NCBI RefSeq assembly: GCF_964340395.1
Contig: NC_135564.1
Location: forward strand, 16,843,457 to 16,865,956
Reading direction: 5' to 3'
Length of the DNA: 22,500 nucleotides
From: Glandiceps talaboti
Lineage: Eukaryota > Hemichordata > Enteropneusta > Spengelidae
Below are positions 1-11,048 of this stretch, piece after piece. The stretch's first letter is position 1. Each line of letters opens with the position of its first letter. The notes under the pieces were generated by a model. That model saw nothing but the letters and a program-made list of their open reading frames with translations. It was not told the DNA's origin and searched no databases. Position numbers and translations under genes: made by a program.

Positions 1-3000
1 CCCAGTCATCAAGTAGTACATGTACATTACAAGGAATCTGTCAGTCACTAGTCAGTCAGTCAGTCAGTCAGAAATGTTGTAGTACAACTGAAGCAGACAG
101 TCAGTCAACTGTCAGTCAGCCATCAAATTAGTAGATGTACATTACAAGGAGTCTGTCAGTCACAAGTCAGTCAGTGTCAGTCAGTCAGTCAGTCAGTCAG
201 TCAGAAATGTTGTAGTACAACTGAAACAGTCAGTCAGTCAGTCACCTGTCAGTCACCCAGTCATCAAGTAGTACATGTAAATTACAATGAGTCTGTCAGT
301 CACTAGTCAGTCAGTCAGAAATGTTGTAGTACAACTGAAGCAGTCAGTCAGTCACCTGTCAGTCGGCCATCAAGCAGTACATGTACATTACAAGGAATCT
401 GTCAGTCACTAGTCAGTCAGTCAGTCAGTCAGTCAGTCAGTCAGAAATGTTGTAGTACAACTGAAGCAGACAGTCAGTCACCTGTCAGTCAGCCATCAAA
501 TTAGTAGATGTACATTACAAGGAGTCTGTCAGTCACAAGTCAGTCAGTGTCAGTCAGTCAGTCAGTCAGTCAGTCAGAAATGTTGTAGTACAACTGAAGC
601 AGTCAGTCAGTCACCTGTCAGTCAGCCATTAAGCAGTATTTGTACATTTTAAGGAATTTGTCAGTCACTAGTCAGTCAGTCAGTCAGTCAGTCAGTCAGT
701 CACCTGTCAATCAGCCATTAAGCAGTATGTGTACATTACAAGGAGTCAGTCAGTCACCAGTCAGTCAGTCAGTCAGTCAGTCAGTCAGTCAGTCAGTCAG
801 TCAGAAATGTTTTAGTACAACTGAAGCAGTCAGTCAGTCACCTGTCAGTCAGCCACCAAGTAGTACATGTACATTACAAGGAGTTTGTCATTCACAAGTC
901 AGTCAGTCAGTCAGAAATGTTGTAGTTCAATTGAAGCTGTCAGTCAGTCATCTGTCAGTCAGTAGTACAACTGAAGAAGTCAGTCAGCCATCAAGTAATA
1001 CATGTACATTACAAGGAGTCTGTCAGTCCCTAGTCGATTAGTCAGAAATGCTGTAGTACAACTGAAGCAGTCAGTCAGTCAGTCACCTGTCAGTCACCCA
1101 GTCATCAAGTAGTACATGTAAATTACAAGGAGTCTGTCAGTCACTAGTCAGTTAGTCAGTCAGAAATGTTGTAGTACAACTGAAGCAGTCAGTCAGTCAG
1201 TCAGTCAGTCAGTCACCTGTCAGTCAGCCATCAAGCAGTACATGTACATTACAAGGAATCTGTCAGTCACTAGTCAGTCAGTCAGTCAGAAATGTTGTAG
1301 TACAACTGAAGCAGACAGTCAGTCACCTGTCAGTCAGCCATCAAATTAGTAGATGTACATTACAAGGAGTCTGTCAGTCACAAGTCAGTCAGTGTCAGTC
1401 AGTCAGTCAGTCAGTCAGTCAGTCAGTCAGAAATGTTGTAGTACAACTGAAGCAGTCAGTCAGTCACCTGTCAGTCAGCCATTAAGCAGTATTTGTACAT
1501 TTTAAGGAATTTGTCAGTCACTAGTCAGTCAGTCAGTCAGTCAGTCAGTCAGTCACCTGTCAATCAGCCATTAAGCAGTATGTGTACATTACAAGGAGTC
1601 AGTCAGTCACCAGTCAGTCAGTCAGTCAGTCAGTCAGTCAGTAGTCAGTCAGTCAGTCAGTCAGAAATGTTGTAGTACAACTGAAGCAGTCAGTCAGTCA
1701 CCTGTCAGTCACCTGTCAGTCAGCCATCAAGTAGTACATGTACATTACAAGGAGTTTGTCATTCACAAGTCAGTCAGTCAGTCAGAAATGTTGTAGTTCA
1801 ATTGAAGCTGTCAGTCAGTCATCTGTCAGTCAGTAGTAGAACTGAAGAAGTCAGTCAGCCATCAAGTAGTACATGTACATTACAAGGAGTCTGTCAGTCC
1901 CTAGTCGATTAGTCAGAAATGCTGTAGTACAACTGAAGCAGTCAGTCAGTCAGTCACCTGTCAGTCACCCAGTCATCAAGTAGTACATGTAAATTACAAG
2001 GAGTCTGTCAGTCACTAGTCAGTTAGTCAGTCAGAAATGTTGTAGTACAACTGAAGCAGACAGTCAGTCACCTGTCAGTCAGCCATCAAATTAGTAGATG
2101 TACATTACAAGGAGTCTGTCAGTCACAAGTCAGTCAGTGTCAGTCAGTCAGTCAGTCAGTCAGAAATGTTGTAGTACAACTGAAGCAGTCAGTCAGTCAC
2201 CTGTCAGTCAGCCATTAAGCAGTATTTGTACATTTTAAGGAATTTGTCAGTCACTAGTCAGTCAGTCAGTCAGTCAGTCACCTGTCAGTCAGCCATTAAG
2301 CAGTATGTGTACATTACAAGGAGTCAGTCAGTCACCAGTCAGTCAGTCAGTCAGTCAGTCAGTCAGAAATGTTGCAGTACAACTGAAGCAGTCAGTCAGT
2401 CACCTGTCAGTCACCTGTCAGTCAGCCATCAAGTAGTACATGTACATTACAAGGAGTTTGTCATTCACAAGTCAGTCAGTCAGTCAGTCAGTCAGAAATG
2501 TTGTAGTTCAATTGAAGCTGTCAGTCAGTCATCTGTCAGTCAGTAGTACAACTGAAGAAGTCAGTCAGCCATCAAGTAGTACATGTACATTACAAGGAGT
2601 CTGTCAGTCCCTAGTCGATTAGTCAGAAATGCTGTAGTACAACTGAAGCAGTCAGTCAGTCAGTCACCTGTCAGTCACCCAGTCATCAAGTAGTACATGT
2701 AAATTACAAGGAGTCTGTCAGTCACTAGTCAGTCAGTCAGTCAGTCAGAAATGTTATAGTTCAATTGAAGCTGTCAGTCAGTCATCTGTCAGTCAGTAGT
2801 ACAACTGAAGAAGTCAGTCAGCCATCAAGTAGTACATGTACATTACAAGGAGTCTGTCAGTCACTATTCAGTCAGTCAGTCCGTCAGTCAGTCAGTAGTA
2901 CAACTGAAGAAGTCAGTCAGCCACCAAGTAGTTCATATACATTACAAGGAGTCTGTCAGTCACATGTCAGTCAGTCAGTCAGTCAGTCAGTCAGTCAGTC

Positions 3001-4770
3001 AGTCAGTCAGTCAGTCAGTCAGTAGTACAACTGAAGAAGTCAGTCAACCACCAAGTAGTACATGTACATTACAAGGAATCTGTCAGTCCCTAGTCGATTA
3101 GTCAGAAATGTTGTAGTACAACTGAAGCAGTCAGTCAGTCAGTCACCTGTCAGTCACCCAGTCATCAAGTAGTACATGTAAATTACAAGGAGTCTGTCAG
3201 TCACTAGTCAGTCAGTCAGACATGTTGTAGTACAACTGAAGCAGACAGTCAGTCATCTGTCAGTCAGCCATCAAATTAGTAGATGTACATTACAAGGAGT
3301 CTGTCAGTCACAAGTCAGTCAGTGTCAGTCATTTAGAAATGTTGTAGTACAACTGAAGCAGTCAGTCAGTCAGTCAGTCAGTCACCTGTCAGTCAGCCAT
3401 TAAGCAGTATGTGTACATTACAAGGAGTCTGTTAGTCACTAGTCAGTCAGTCAGTCGGTCAGAAATGTTGCAGTACAATTGAAGAAGTCAGTCAGCCACC
3501 AAGTAGTACATGTACATTAATACAAGGCGTCTGTCAGTCACTAGTCAGTCAGTCAGAAATGTTGTAATACGACTGAAATAGTCAGTCAGTCACCTGTCAG
3601 TCGGCCATGAAAGTAGTACATGTACATTACAAGGAGCCTGTCAGTCACCAGTCAGTCAGTCAGTCAGTCAGTCAGTCAGTCAGTAGTACAACTGAAGAAG
3701 TCAGTCAGCCACCAAGTAGTACATAATTATACATTACAAGGAGTCTGTCAGTCACAAGTCAGTCAGTCAGTCAGTCAGTCAGTCAGTCAGTCAGTCAGTC
3801 AGTCAGTCAGTCGGTCAGAAATGTTGTAGTACAACTGAAGCAGTCAGTCAGTCACCTGTCAGTCAGCCATCAAGTAGTACATGTACATAACAAGGAGTTT
3901 GTCAGTCACAAGTCAGTCAGTCAGTCAGTCAGTCAGTCAGTCAGAAATGTTGAAATGTTGCAGTACAATTGAAGAAGTCAGTCAGCCACCAAGTAGTACA
4001 TGTACATTACAAGGCGTCTGTCAGTCACTAGTCAGTCAGTCAGAAATGTTGTAGTACAACTGAAACAGTCAGTCACTCACCTGTCAGTCGGCCATGAAAG
4101 TAGTACATGTATATTACAAGGAGCCTGTCAGTCACGAGTCAGTCAGTCAGTCAGTCAGTCAAACAGTCAGTCCGTCAGAAATGTTGTAATACAACCGAAG
4201 CAGTCAGTCTCCTGTCAGTCAGCCATCAAGTAGTACATGTACATTACAAGGAATCTGTTAGTCACGAGTCAATCAGTCAGTCAGTCAGTCAGTCAGTCAG
4301 TCAGTCAGTCAGAAATGTTGTAGTACAACTGAAGCAGACAGTCAGTCACCTGTCAGTCAGCCATCAAATTAGTAGATTACAGATGTACATTTCAAGGAGG
4401 CTGTCAGTCACTAGTCAGTCAGTGTCAGTCAGTCAGAAATGTTGTAGTACAACAGAAGCAGTCAATCAGTCAGTCAGTCAGTCAGTCAGTCAGTCAGTCA
4501 GTAAGTAAGTAAGTCAGTCAGTCAGTCAGTCAGTCACCTGTCAGTCAGCCATTAAGCAGTATGTGTACATTACAAGGGGTGAGTCAGTCACCAGTCAGTC
4601 AGTCAGTCAGTCAGTCAGTCAGTCAGTCAGGCAGTCAGAAATGTTGTAGTACGACTGAAGCAGTCAGTCAGTCACCTGTCAGTCAGCCATCAAGTAGTAC
4701 ATGTACATTACAAGGAGTTTGTCAGTCACAAGTCAGTCAGTCAGTCAGTCAGTCAGTCAGTCAGAAATGT
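1..4770 (+). repeat. Composite satellite array, left arm (CAGT filler with two islands)
   Basis: Roughly 35-40 units of about 100-135 bp. Each unit has island A (AGAAATGTTGTAGTACAAC then TGAAG), (CAGT)n filler, CACCTGTCAGTCAGCCATCAAG, island B (AGTACATGTACATTACAAGG then AGTCTGTCAGTCAC), and more (CAGT)n. Unit length varies mainly because the filler grows and shrinks in 4-bp steps. Island A contains a 6-bp dyad around one base (GTTGTA-G-TACAAC), and island B contains the perfect 10-bp palindrome GTACATGTAC. The window opens inside island B, so the array continues to the left. It breaks off within an island A at about 4770. The long SVSQ reading frames here are simple-repeat artefacts, interrupted by the island stop codons. 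Confidence 0.97.
625..2340 (+). repeat. Higher-order repeat within left satellite arm
   Basis: A distinctive variant island B (GCCATTAAGCAGTATTTG, followed by CATTTTAAGG instead of CATTACAAGG) recurs at 625, 1478 and 2211, giving spacings of 853 and 733 bp. Another variant, TCCCTAGTCGATTAGTCAG, recurs at about 1027, 1898, 2608 and 3086. Neighbouring monomers differ from each other, while monomers about 0.7-0.85 kb apart are nearly identical. This is the pattern left by unequal exchange of multi-monomer blocks (about seven monomers each), as in higher-order alpha satellite. Confidence 0.85.
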
Positions 4771-4799
4771 AATGATACAATTCCAAAATCTTCACTTAC

Positions 4800-4881
4800 T
4801 TCTTCCGCTTCTTGATTGGCTGTCTGATGTTTATCTGCTATCTGTTTTTCGTGCCATCTTCCGTGGCCTTGGAGTTCCATC
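4800..4881 (-). CDS. Candidate 82-bp internal exon in the satellite spacer
   Basis: On the minus strand a pyrimidine-rich tract (TTGTTTGTTTCATTCCTTTC) ends in AG just before 4881. The segment ends at 4800 and is followed by GTAAGTGAAG, a strong 5' splice site. Exactly one frame is open throughout. It begins G|ATG and encodes 27 residues, starting MELQGHGRWHEKQ and ending NQEAEE; the other two frames hit stops. The peptide is charged and I do not recognise it. The 5' boundary is clearly homologous to that of the 11071-11120 segment. Within about 26 nt downstream of the donor the transcript enters the left satellite arm, and about 200 nt upstream of the acceptor it leaves the right arm. It could instead be a non-coding or decayed exon; transcription is unproven. 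Confidence 0.45.
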
Positions 4882-4884
4882 CTG

Positions 4885-5089
4885 AAAGGAATGAAACAAA
4901 CAATACAGTATAAACTTATTGATGGAATGAAATAACAGTCATTTGGATTTTAATATCTACTCTTAAAGTTGCCACTACTCACATTGACCTTTTTGACAAA
5001 ATATTACTACTTATAATAAAATTATGGTAATCTTCAATATATTAATTCATTCAGCTACAATCTACTTGTGACATAACGTTGTCACTACT
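4885..5089. other. Unique spacer between the satellite arms
   Basis: AT-rich single-copy-looking sequence between the candidate exon and the first decayed unit of the right arm. Apart from the polypyrimidine tract feeding the 4881 acceptor on the minus strand, I see no gene, repeat or conserved motif. The first recognisable right-arm remnants are at 5100-5190 (a degraded island B, CTACTAGATGTACACATAC). Confidence 0.6.
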
Positions 5090-8000
5090 TGTCATGTGCT
5101 TAGTACTGACAAAAGACCCTTATAGATAACTTGTGCACGTACTACTAGATGTACACATACTACTTGATAGCTTACCGACAGGTGATTGACTGTTTCAGTT
5201 GTACTACAACATGTCTGACTGACTGACTGACTGACTGACTGACTGACTGACTGCTTCTGTTGTACTACAACATTTCTGACTGACTGACTGACACTGACTG
5301 ACTGACTAGTGACTGACAGCCTCTGTGTAATGTACATCTGTCATCTACTAATTTGATGGCTGACTGACAGGTGACTGACTGTCTGCTTCAGTTGTACTAC
5401 AACATTTCTGACTGACTGACTAGTGGCTGACAGACTCCTTGTAATATACATGTCCTACTTGATGGCTGGTTGACTGACAGGTGACTGACTGACTGTCTGC
5501 TTCAGTTGTACTACAACTTTTCTGACTGACCGACTAGGGACGACTTGATGGCTTACTGACTGACTGCTTCGGTTGTATTACAACATTTCTGACTGACTGA
5601 CTAACTGACTGACTTGTGACTGACAGACTCCTTGAAATGTAAATGAACTACTTGGTGGCTGACTGACTTCTTCAGTTGTACTACTGACTGACTGACTAAC
5701 AGATTGACAGACTGGTGACTGACAGACTCCTTGTAATGTACATGTACTACTTTCATGGCTGACTGACAGGTGACTGACTGACTATTTCGGTTGTACTAAA
5801 ACATTTATGACTGACTGACTGACTGACTAGTGACTGACCGACGCCTTGTAATGTACATGTACTACTTTGTGGCTGACTGACTTCTTCAATTGTACTGCAA
5901 CATTTCTGACTGACTAGTGACTGACAGACTCCTTGTAATGTACATGTACTACTTAATGGCTGACTGACAGGTTACTGACTAACTGACTGCTTCAGTTGTA
6001 CTACAACATTTCTGACTGACTGACAATGACTGACTTGTGACTGACAGACTCCTTGTAATGTAATCTACTAATTTGATGGCTGTCTGACAGGTGACTGACT
6101 GACTGTCTGACTGCTTCAGTTGTACTACAACATTTCTGACTGACTGACTGACTAGTGACTGACAGATTCCTTGTAATGTACATGTACTGCTTGATGGCTG
6201 ACTGACAGGTAACTGACTGACTGACTGACTGACTGACTGACTGACTGACTGCTTCAGTTGTACTACAACATTTTTGACTGATCGACTAGGGACTGACAGA
6301 CTCCTTGTAATGTACATGTACTACTTGGCTGCTGACTGACTTCTTCAGTTGTACTATTGACTGCCTGACTGGTCACTGACAGAGTCCTTGTAATGTACAT
6401 GTACTACTTTGATGGCTGAGTGACAGGTGACTGACTGACTGTTTCTGTTGTACTACAACATTTCTGACTGACTGACTGACTGACTGACTGACTGACTGGC
6501 TGGCTAGTGACTGACAGACTCCTTGTAATGTATATGTACTATTTGATGGCTGACTGACAGGTGACTGACTGACTATTTCAGTTGCACTACAACATTTTGA
6601 CTGACTGACTTGTGACTGACAAACTCCTTGTAATGTACATCTACTAAATTAATGGCTGACTGACAGGTGACTGACTATCTTCTTCAGTTTTACTACAATA
6701 TTTCTGACTGACTGACTAGTGACTGACAGATTCCTTGTAATGTACATGTACTGCTTGATGGCTGACTGACAGGTGACTGACTGACTGACTGACTGACTGA
6801 CTGACTGACTGACTGCTGCAGTTGTACTACAACATTTCTGACTGACTGACTAGTGACTGACAGACTCCTACTCGATCGCTGGGTGACTTCTTCGGTTGTA
6901 CTACTGACTGACTGACTGACTGACTGACTGACTGACTGACTGCTTCAGTTGTACTACAACATTTCTGACTAATCGACTAGGGACTGACAGAGTCCTTGTA
7001 ATGTACATGTACTACTTGGTGGCTGACTGACTTCTTCGGTTGTACTACTGACTGACTGACTGACTGACTGACTGACTGACTGACTGACTTGTGAATGACA
7101 GACTCCTTGTAATGTACATGTACTACTTTGAAGGCTGAGTGACAGGTGAGTGACTGACTGTTTCAGTCGTACTACAACATTTCTGACTGACTGACTGACT
7201 GACTGACTGACTGACTAGTGACTGACAGACTCCTTGTAATGTACATGTACTACTTGATGGCTGACTGACAGGTGACTGACTGACTATTTCAGTTGTACTA
7301 CAACATTTTTGATTGACTGACTAGTGACTGACAGACTCCTTGTAATGTACACATACTGCTTAATGGCTGACTGACAAGTGACTGACTGACTGCTTCAGTT
7401 GTACTACAACATTTCTGACTGATCGACTAGGGACTGACAGACTCCTTGTAATGTACATGTACTACTTGGCGGCTGACTGACTTCTTCAGTTGTACTACTG
7501 ACTGACTGACTGACTGACTGACTGACTGACTGACTTGTGACTGACAGACTCCTTTTAATTTATATGTACTACCTGGTGGCTGACTGACTTCTACAGTTGT
7601 ACTACTGACTGACTGACTGACTAACTGACTGACTGACTTGAAATGTACATGTACAACTTGATGGCTGACTGACAGGTGACTGACTGACTATTTCAGTTGC
7701 ACTACAACATTTCTGACTGACTGACGAGTGACTGACAGACTCCTTGTAATTTACATGTACTACTTGATGGCTGGGTGACTGACAGGTGACTGACTGACTG
7801 ACTGCTTCAGTTGTACTACAACATTTCTGACTGATCGACTAGGGACTGACAGACTCCTTGTAATGTACATGTACTACTTGGCGGCTGACTGACTTCTTCA
7901 GTTGTACTACTGACTGACTGACTGACTGCTGACTGACTGACTGCTGACTGACTAACTGACTGACTTGTAATGTACATGTACTACTTGATGGCTGACTGAC

Positions 8001-8858
8001 AGGTGACTGGCTGACTGCTTCAGTTGTACTACAACATTTCTGACTGACTGACTAGTGACTGACAGACTCCTTGTAATTTGCATGTACTACTTGATGGCTG
8101 GGTGACTGACAGGTGACTGACTGACTGACTGACTGCTTCAGTTGTACTACAACATTTGTGACTGACTGATTGACTGACTGACTGACTGACTGACTGACTG
8201 ACTGACTGACTGACTGACTAGTGACTGACAGACTCCTTGTAATGTACATGTACTACTTGATGGCTGGTTGACTGAAAGGTGACTTACTGACTGACTGACT
8301 GACTGACTGCTTTAGTTGTACTACAACATTTCTGACTGACTAGTGACTGACAGATTCCTTGTAATGTACGTGTACTACTTGATGGCTGACTGACAGGTGA
8401 CTGACTGTCTGCTTCAGTTGTACTACAACATATCTGACTGACTAACTGACTGACTGACTGACTGACTGACTGACTAGTGACTGACAGACTCCTTGTAATG
8501 CACATTACTACCTGATGGCTGAGTGACAGGTGAGTGACTGACTGCTTCAGTTGTTCTACAACATTTCTGACTGACTTACTGACCGTCTGGTGACTGACTG
8601 ACTGACTGACTGACTGGTGACTGACTGACTGACTGGTGACTGACTGACTGACTGACTCCTTGTAATGTATACGTACTACTTGATGGCTGACTGACAGGTG
8701 ACTGACTGACTGACTGCTTCAGTTGTACTACAACATTTCTGACTGACTGACTGACCGACGAGTGACTGACAGACTCCTTGCAATGTACATGTACTACTTG
8801 ATGGCTGACTTACAGGTGACTGACTGACTGACTGATTCAGTAGTACTACAATATTTCT
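5090..8858 (-). repeat. Composite satellite array, right arm (inverted)
   Basis: About 30-35 units of the same satellite as 1-4770, now in reverse complement, with (ACTG)n/(CTGA)n filler on the plus strand. Units at the spacer edge (5100-5190) and at the outer edge (8800-8858) are degraded, as expected for array ends. Some units are truncated to a short variant lacking the AACATTTC part of island A (for example 6896, 7040, 7488 and 7908). These short variants lie next to the ATCGACTAGGGA variant unit in a block that repeats every few hundred bp, so higher-order structure exists here as well. Minus-strand SVSQ frames in this arm are simple-repeat artefacts. Confidence 0.96.
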
Positions 8859-8862
8859 CGTC

Positions 8863-9001
8863 ATTGTATTACTGTATTCGAGCTGGTCTTATTTTTATTA
8901 TTGTATTCGAGCTGGCCTTACTTTTATAAGCTGGCTTTATAAGCTGGCCTTACTTTTATACCATTGTATTTGAGCTGGTCTTACTTTTATCGTTGTATTT
9001 T
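8863..9001 (+). repeat. Short minisatellite, unit about 27-30 bp
   Basis: Four to five imperfect copies of TTGTATTCGAGCTGGTCTTA followed by CTTTTAT and a short variable tail, at about 8873, 8900, 8939, 8963 and 8992, one of them truncated to TTATAAGCTGGC. It directly abuts the end of the satellite array and shares no sequence with it. Confidence 0.8.
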
Positions 9002-9046
9002 TAAATAACTTTATTGTGAAGCGGTTTTTTATTGTTTTGATGGAAG

Positions 9047-9090
9047 TGACTGACTGGTAACTAACTAACTACTTGTACTGTACATGTACT
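9047..9090 (-). repeat. Stray degraded satellite unit
   Basis: GTGACTGACTGG, then ACTAACTAACTACTTGTACT and the island B palindrome GTACATGTAC. This matches the right-arm satellite orientation but lies about 190 bp beyond the array edge, past the minisatellite. It suggests that the array once extended further or was split by the minisatellite. Confidence 0.65.
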
Positions 9091-9945
9091 ATTCTCAAAT
9101 TATTGGTCTCTTCTTTATCTACAAATATGTTCTGAAAGAGGATGTTACGTACCTTTAATCACCCTACAGGGAAATTTCACTGATCATTCTCCCAAACGTG
9201 AACATATGTTCTATCTACACTGTTGTACATCTCAATTATTTTGTAAATAGCTATGGATTTTTAAAACGAGTAGTGCATAACCATTCATTGTTGTCTGCAT
9301 TTAGTTAAACAATGTTGGTTTAGAATTTCAAAAATAAAAGTACACACTTTCAAACTTTAGACAATAGAACTGCTCACTCCATTTTATATAGTAGTGATAC
9401 ATAGTTGCTTCAAAACGAGATTTCAAAAAGGTAACCTTATTATTATTACTTTAAAACTTAACATTATTTTCAATGTATGAACTTTACAAGAAAACTGAAA
9501 TGTTGCCAAAAACAGTTAAAGATTTTCACATACAAGATCTGTTGATCCATAAATTTATCGAAGTTGTCAACAAAAGATTTACTCACAGAAATGGCTATAA
9601 CTACATAATCAGTTAAACCATTAAAATAATGTAAATTAAAATTCAAAGCTCACGTACATATACGCCTTTGTACATGTAGTATGTAAATAAGTTTAGAGAA
9701 AATGGACTATATGTTATCAGCATCATCAACATTCCAAAACACGTTTGTCATCTATTTGTAAACTCCGACAAGATTAAATACGAAGATAAGCATCAGAGAC
9801 ATCACTTAAATCACATGTGCTCAAATGATCGCCTTCGTGTGACACTGAACTAGAACTTAGTTGAACAGCCAATATGTTACGATCTGTCAAAGTACATTAT
9901 CTGTCAATGTCATATATCATGATCACGATCAGAAATCCTGTCATT
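9091..9945. other. AT-rich stretch with no recognisable feature
   Basis: No ORF of note, no tandem repeat and no convincing exon. I looked for splice-bounded segments on both strands and found only isolated weak GTGAGT or AG sites without an open frame between them. Confidence 0.6.
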
Positions 9946-9973
9946 TGTGCGATTTGTTATTCAAATTATACAA

Positions 9974-10180
9974 TTAAATGAAAATTCCTACACTCTGAAC
10001 AGTGTTGCAACTCAACCTACCAAACTTAGTTCGACCACACTTTGGAAAACCAAAATTTCCGAGGGTATTTACGAGATGTACTTTATGTTTCTTGGACGAC
10101 GTCATTTTGAATGCCGATCTTCGAATTTTAGGTAAGTTTCGGAAACAATCGGAAGCCAATGCCGCCGAGCTCCGTTCCAT
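9974..10180 (-). CDS. Small hypothetical ORF in a CpG-rich segment
   Basis: An ATG in a good context (GAGAAATGG) opens a 68-residue minus-strand frame beginning MERSSAALASDCFRNLPK. A second ATG (AAAATGACG) at residue 26 begins MTSSKKHKVHL and is followed by a possible donor, GTAAAT. The segment 10020-10330 has visibly more CpG than its surroundings, as promoters and first exons often do in invertebrates. The plus strand has a full consensus donor at 10132 (AG|GTAAGT), so the transcribed strand is uncertain. No domain is recognised. It may be a first exon, a UTR or chance. Confidence 0.22.
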   Translation of the reverse strand: MERSSAALASDCFRNLPKIRRSAFKMTSSKKHKVHLVNTLGNFGFPKCGRTKFGRLSCNTVQSVGIFI

Positions 10181-10199
10181 TTCTCACGTTCGGTAATGT

Positions 10200-11040
10200 T
10201 CGATTGATATTTGTGCTCGATTGAGTAGATCTCCCCACCCGAACGTCAACTCGGCAAACCAAAAACCGATATTCCGAGTACGATAACATATTGAGTACGA
10301 TCAATTTAGATCATTTATATTTCGTTACTAACGGAAATAGAGAGTTCATTTTTAGGGCTTTTCTTAGCAATTTGAAATTATCAAAGTACAAATCCAATTT
10401 TGCATGTAATTTGTAATTTTTTAGCAGCTGAATAGCCGACCCAATTGACTGAAAAGCCGGGCAAACTGGTCGGTGGCCAGCTTAAAATGAACACGCTGAA
10501 TCACAAGTCTCAAAAAATGGCAGTCCAGGCTATTCTTTTAGTTGTATCTCTGCACATTCCAACCATTTCTTTAGTGGGCTTCAAATTCTTGATGTATTTA
10601 AATTACACAAACCTCAACTTTGAACTTCCATGTATGACTTATTATTAATATTAAACAAGTAGTTACCTCACTACCTTCCACATTAATGCACTCCTCCATT
10701 TTTATGATTATAGTACTAGCTAGGTTAAATGTTAGGGGATGAAATATCAAACAACAACAAAATGTGCTCCCTGATCCGAGACAGATTTTTGAGGGGAGCG
10801 TTAAATAGGGGGGGGGGGGTCTGTAGCGTAGTAAAAGTGATATAGCAAAACCGCTACAGATTCAGATAATCGGTTCTGTCAATTTGCGTTTGCGTTAGAA
10901 GAATTATAGCGTTTGATTTGGGTTAAACGTCGAAACGAAAAAAGCACGAAAACAGACGAAAAAGCCCTCAAAATCACAGAAAAAATGCAGCTATGAGAGC
11001 GACCCAAGACACCAATACCATTTCAAAAAATACAAAAACT
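10200..11040. other. Intergenic stretch, one small hairpin and G-tract only
   Basis: Beyond the G12 run and inverted repeat at 10808-10860 I see no supported gene. A 67-codon plus-strand frame at 10445-10648 has no recognisable domain, repeat or splice context, and I do not call it. Confidence 0.55.
10808..10860. repeat. G12 homopolymer followed by a 9-bp inverted repeat
   Basis: Twelve consecutive G residues (10808-10819) are immediately followed by TCTGTAGCG (10820-10828), whose perfect reverse complement CGCTACAGA lies at 10852-10860 with a 23-nt loop. The CGCTAC core recurs at 21260-21305 and 21586-21613, which hints at a shared transposable element end. Confidence 0.7.
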
Positions 11041-11048
11041 ATATTATA

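Larger units (their letters stand above)
1..8858. repeat. Giant inverted repeat formed by two opposite satellite arms
   Basis: The satellite reads (CAGT)n with islands A and B on the plus strand up to about 4770. From about 5090 to 8858 it reads (ACTG)n with the reverse complements of the same islands (CTTCAGTTGTACTACAACAT and CCTTGTAATGTACATGTACT). Rare variants such as TCCCTAGTCGAT occur in both arms (rightward as ATCGACTAGGGA near 6281, 6973, 7423 and 7832). The arms therefore derive from one array by inversion or inverted duplication. The arms are about 4.8 kb (truncated by the window) and 3.8 kb, with a spacer of about 320 bp. A transcript across the whole block could form a long imperfect double-stranded RNA. 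Confidence 0.9.

Noticed and set aside
1-4770. CRISPR-like array
   Set aside because: Spacers are not unique but (CAGT)n filler of variable length; unit structure and context are eukaryotic satellite.
640-4815. Multiple plus-strand frames of 60-133 codons rich in Ser-Val-Ser-Gln
   Set aside because: They are read-through of (CAGT)n, which is open in every forward frame; ends are set by island stop codons and no start context or conserved domain exists.
5092-8864. Minus-strand SVSQ frames in the right arm
   Set aside because: Same artefact in the inverted array.
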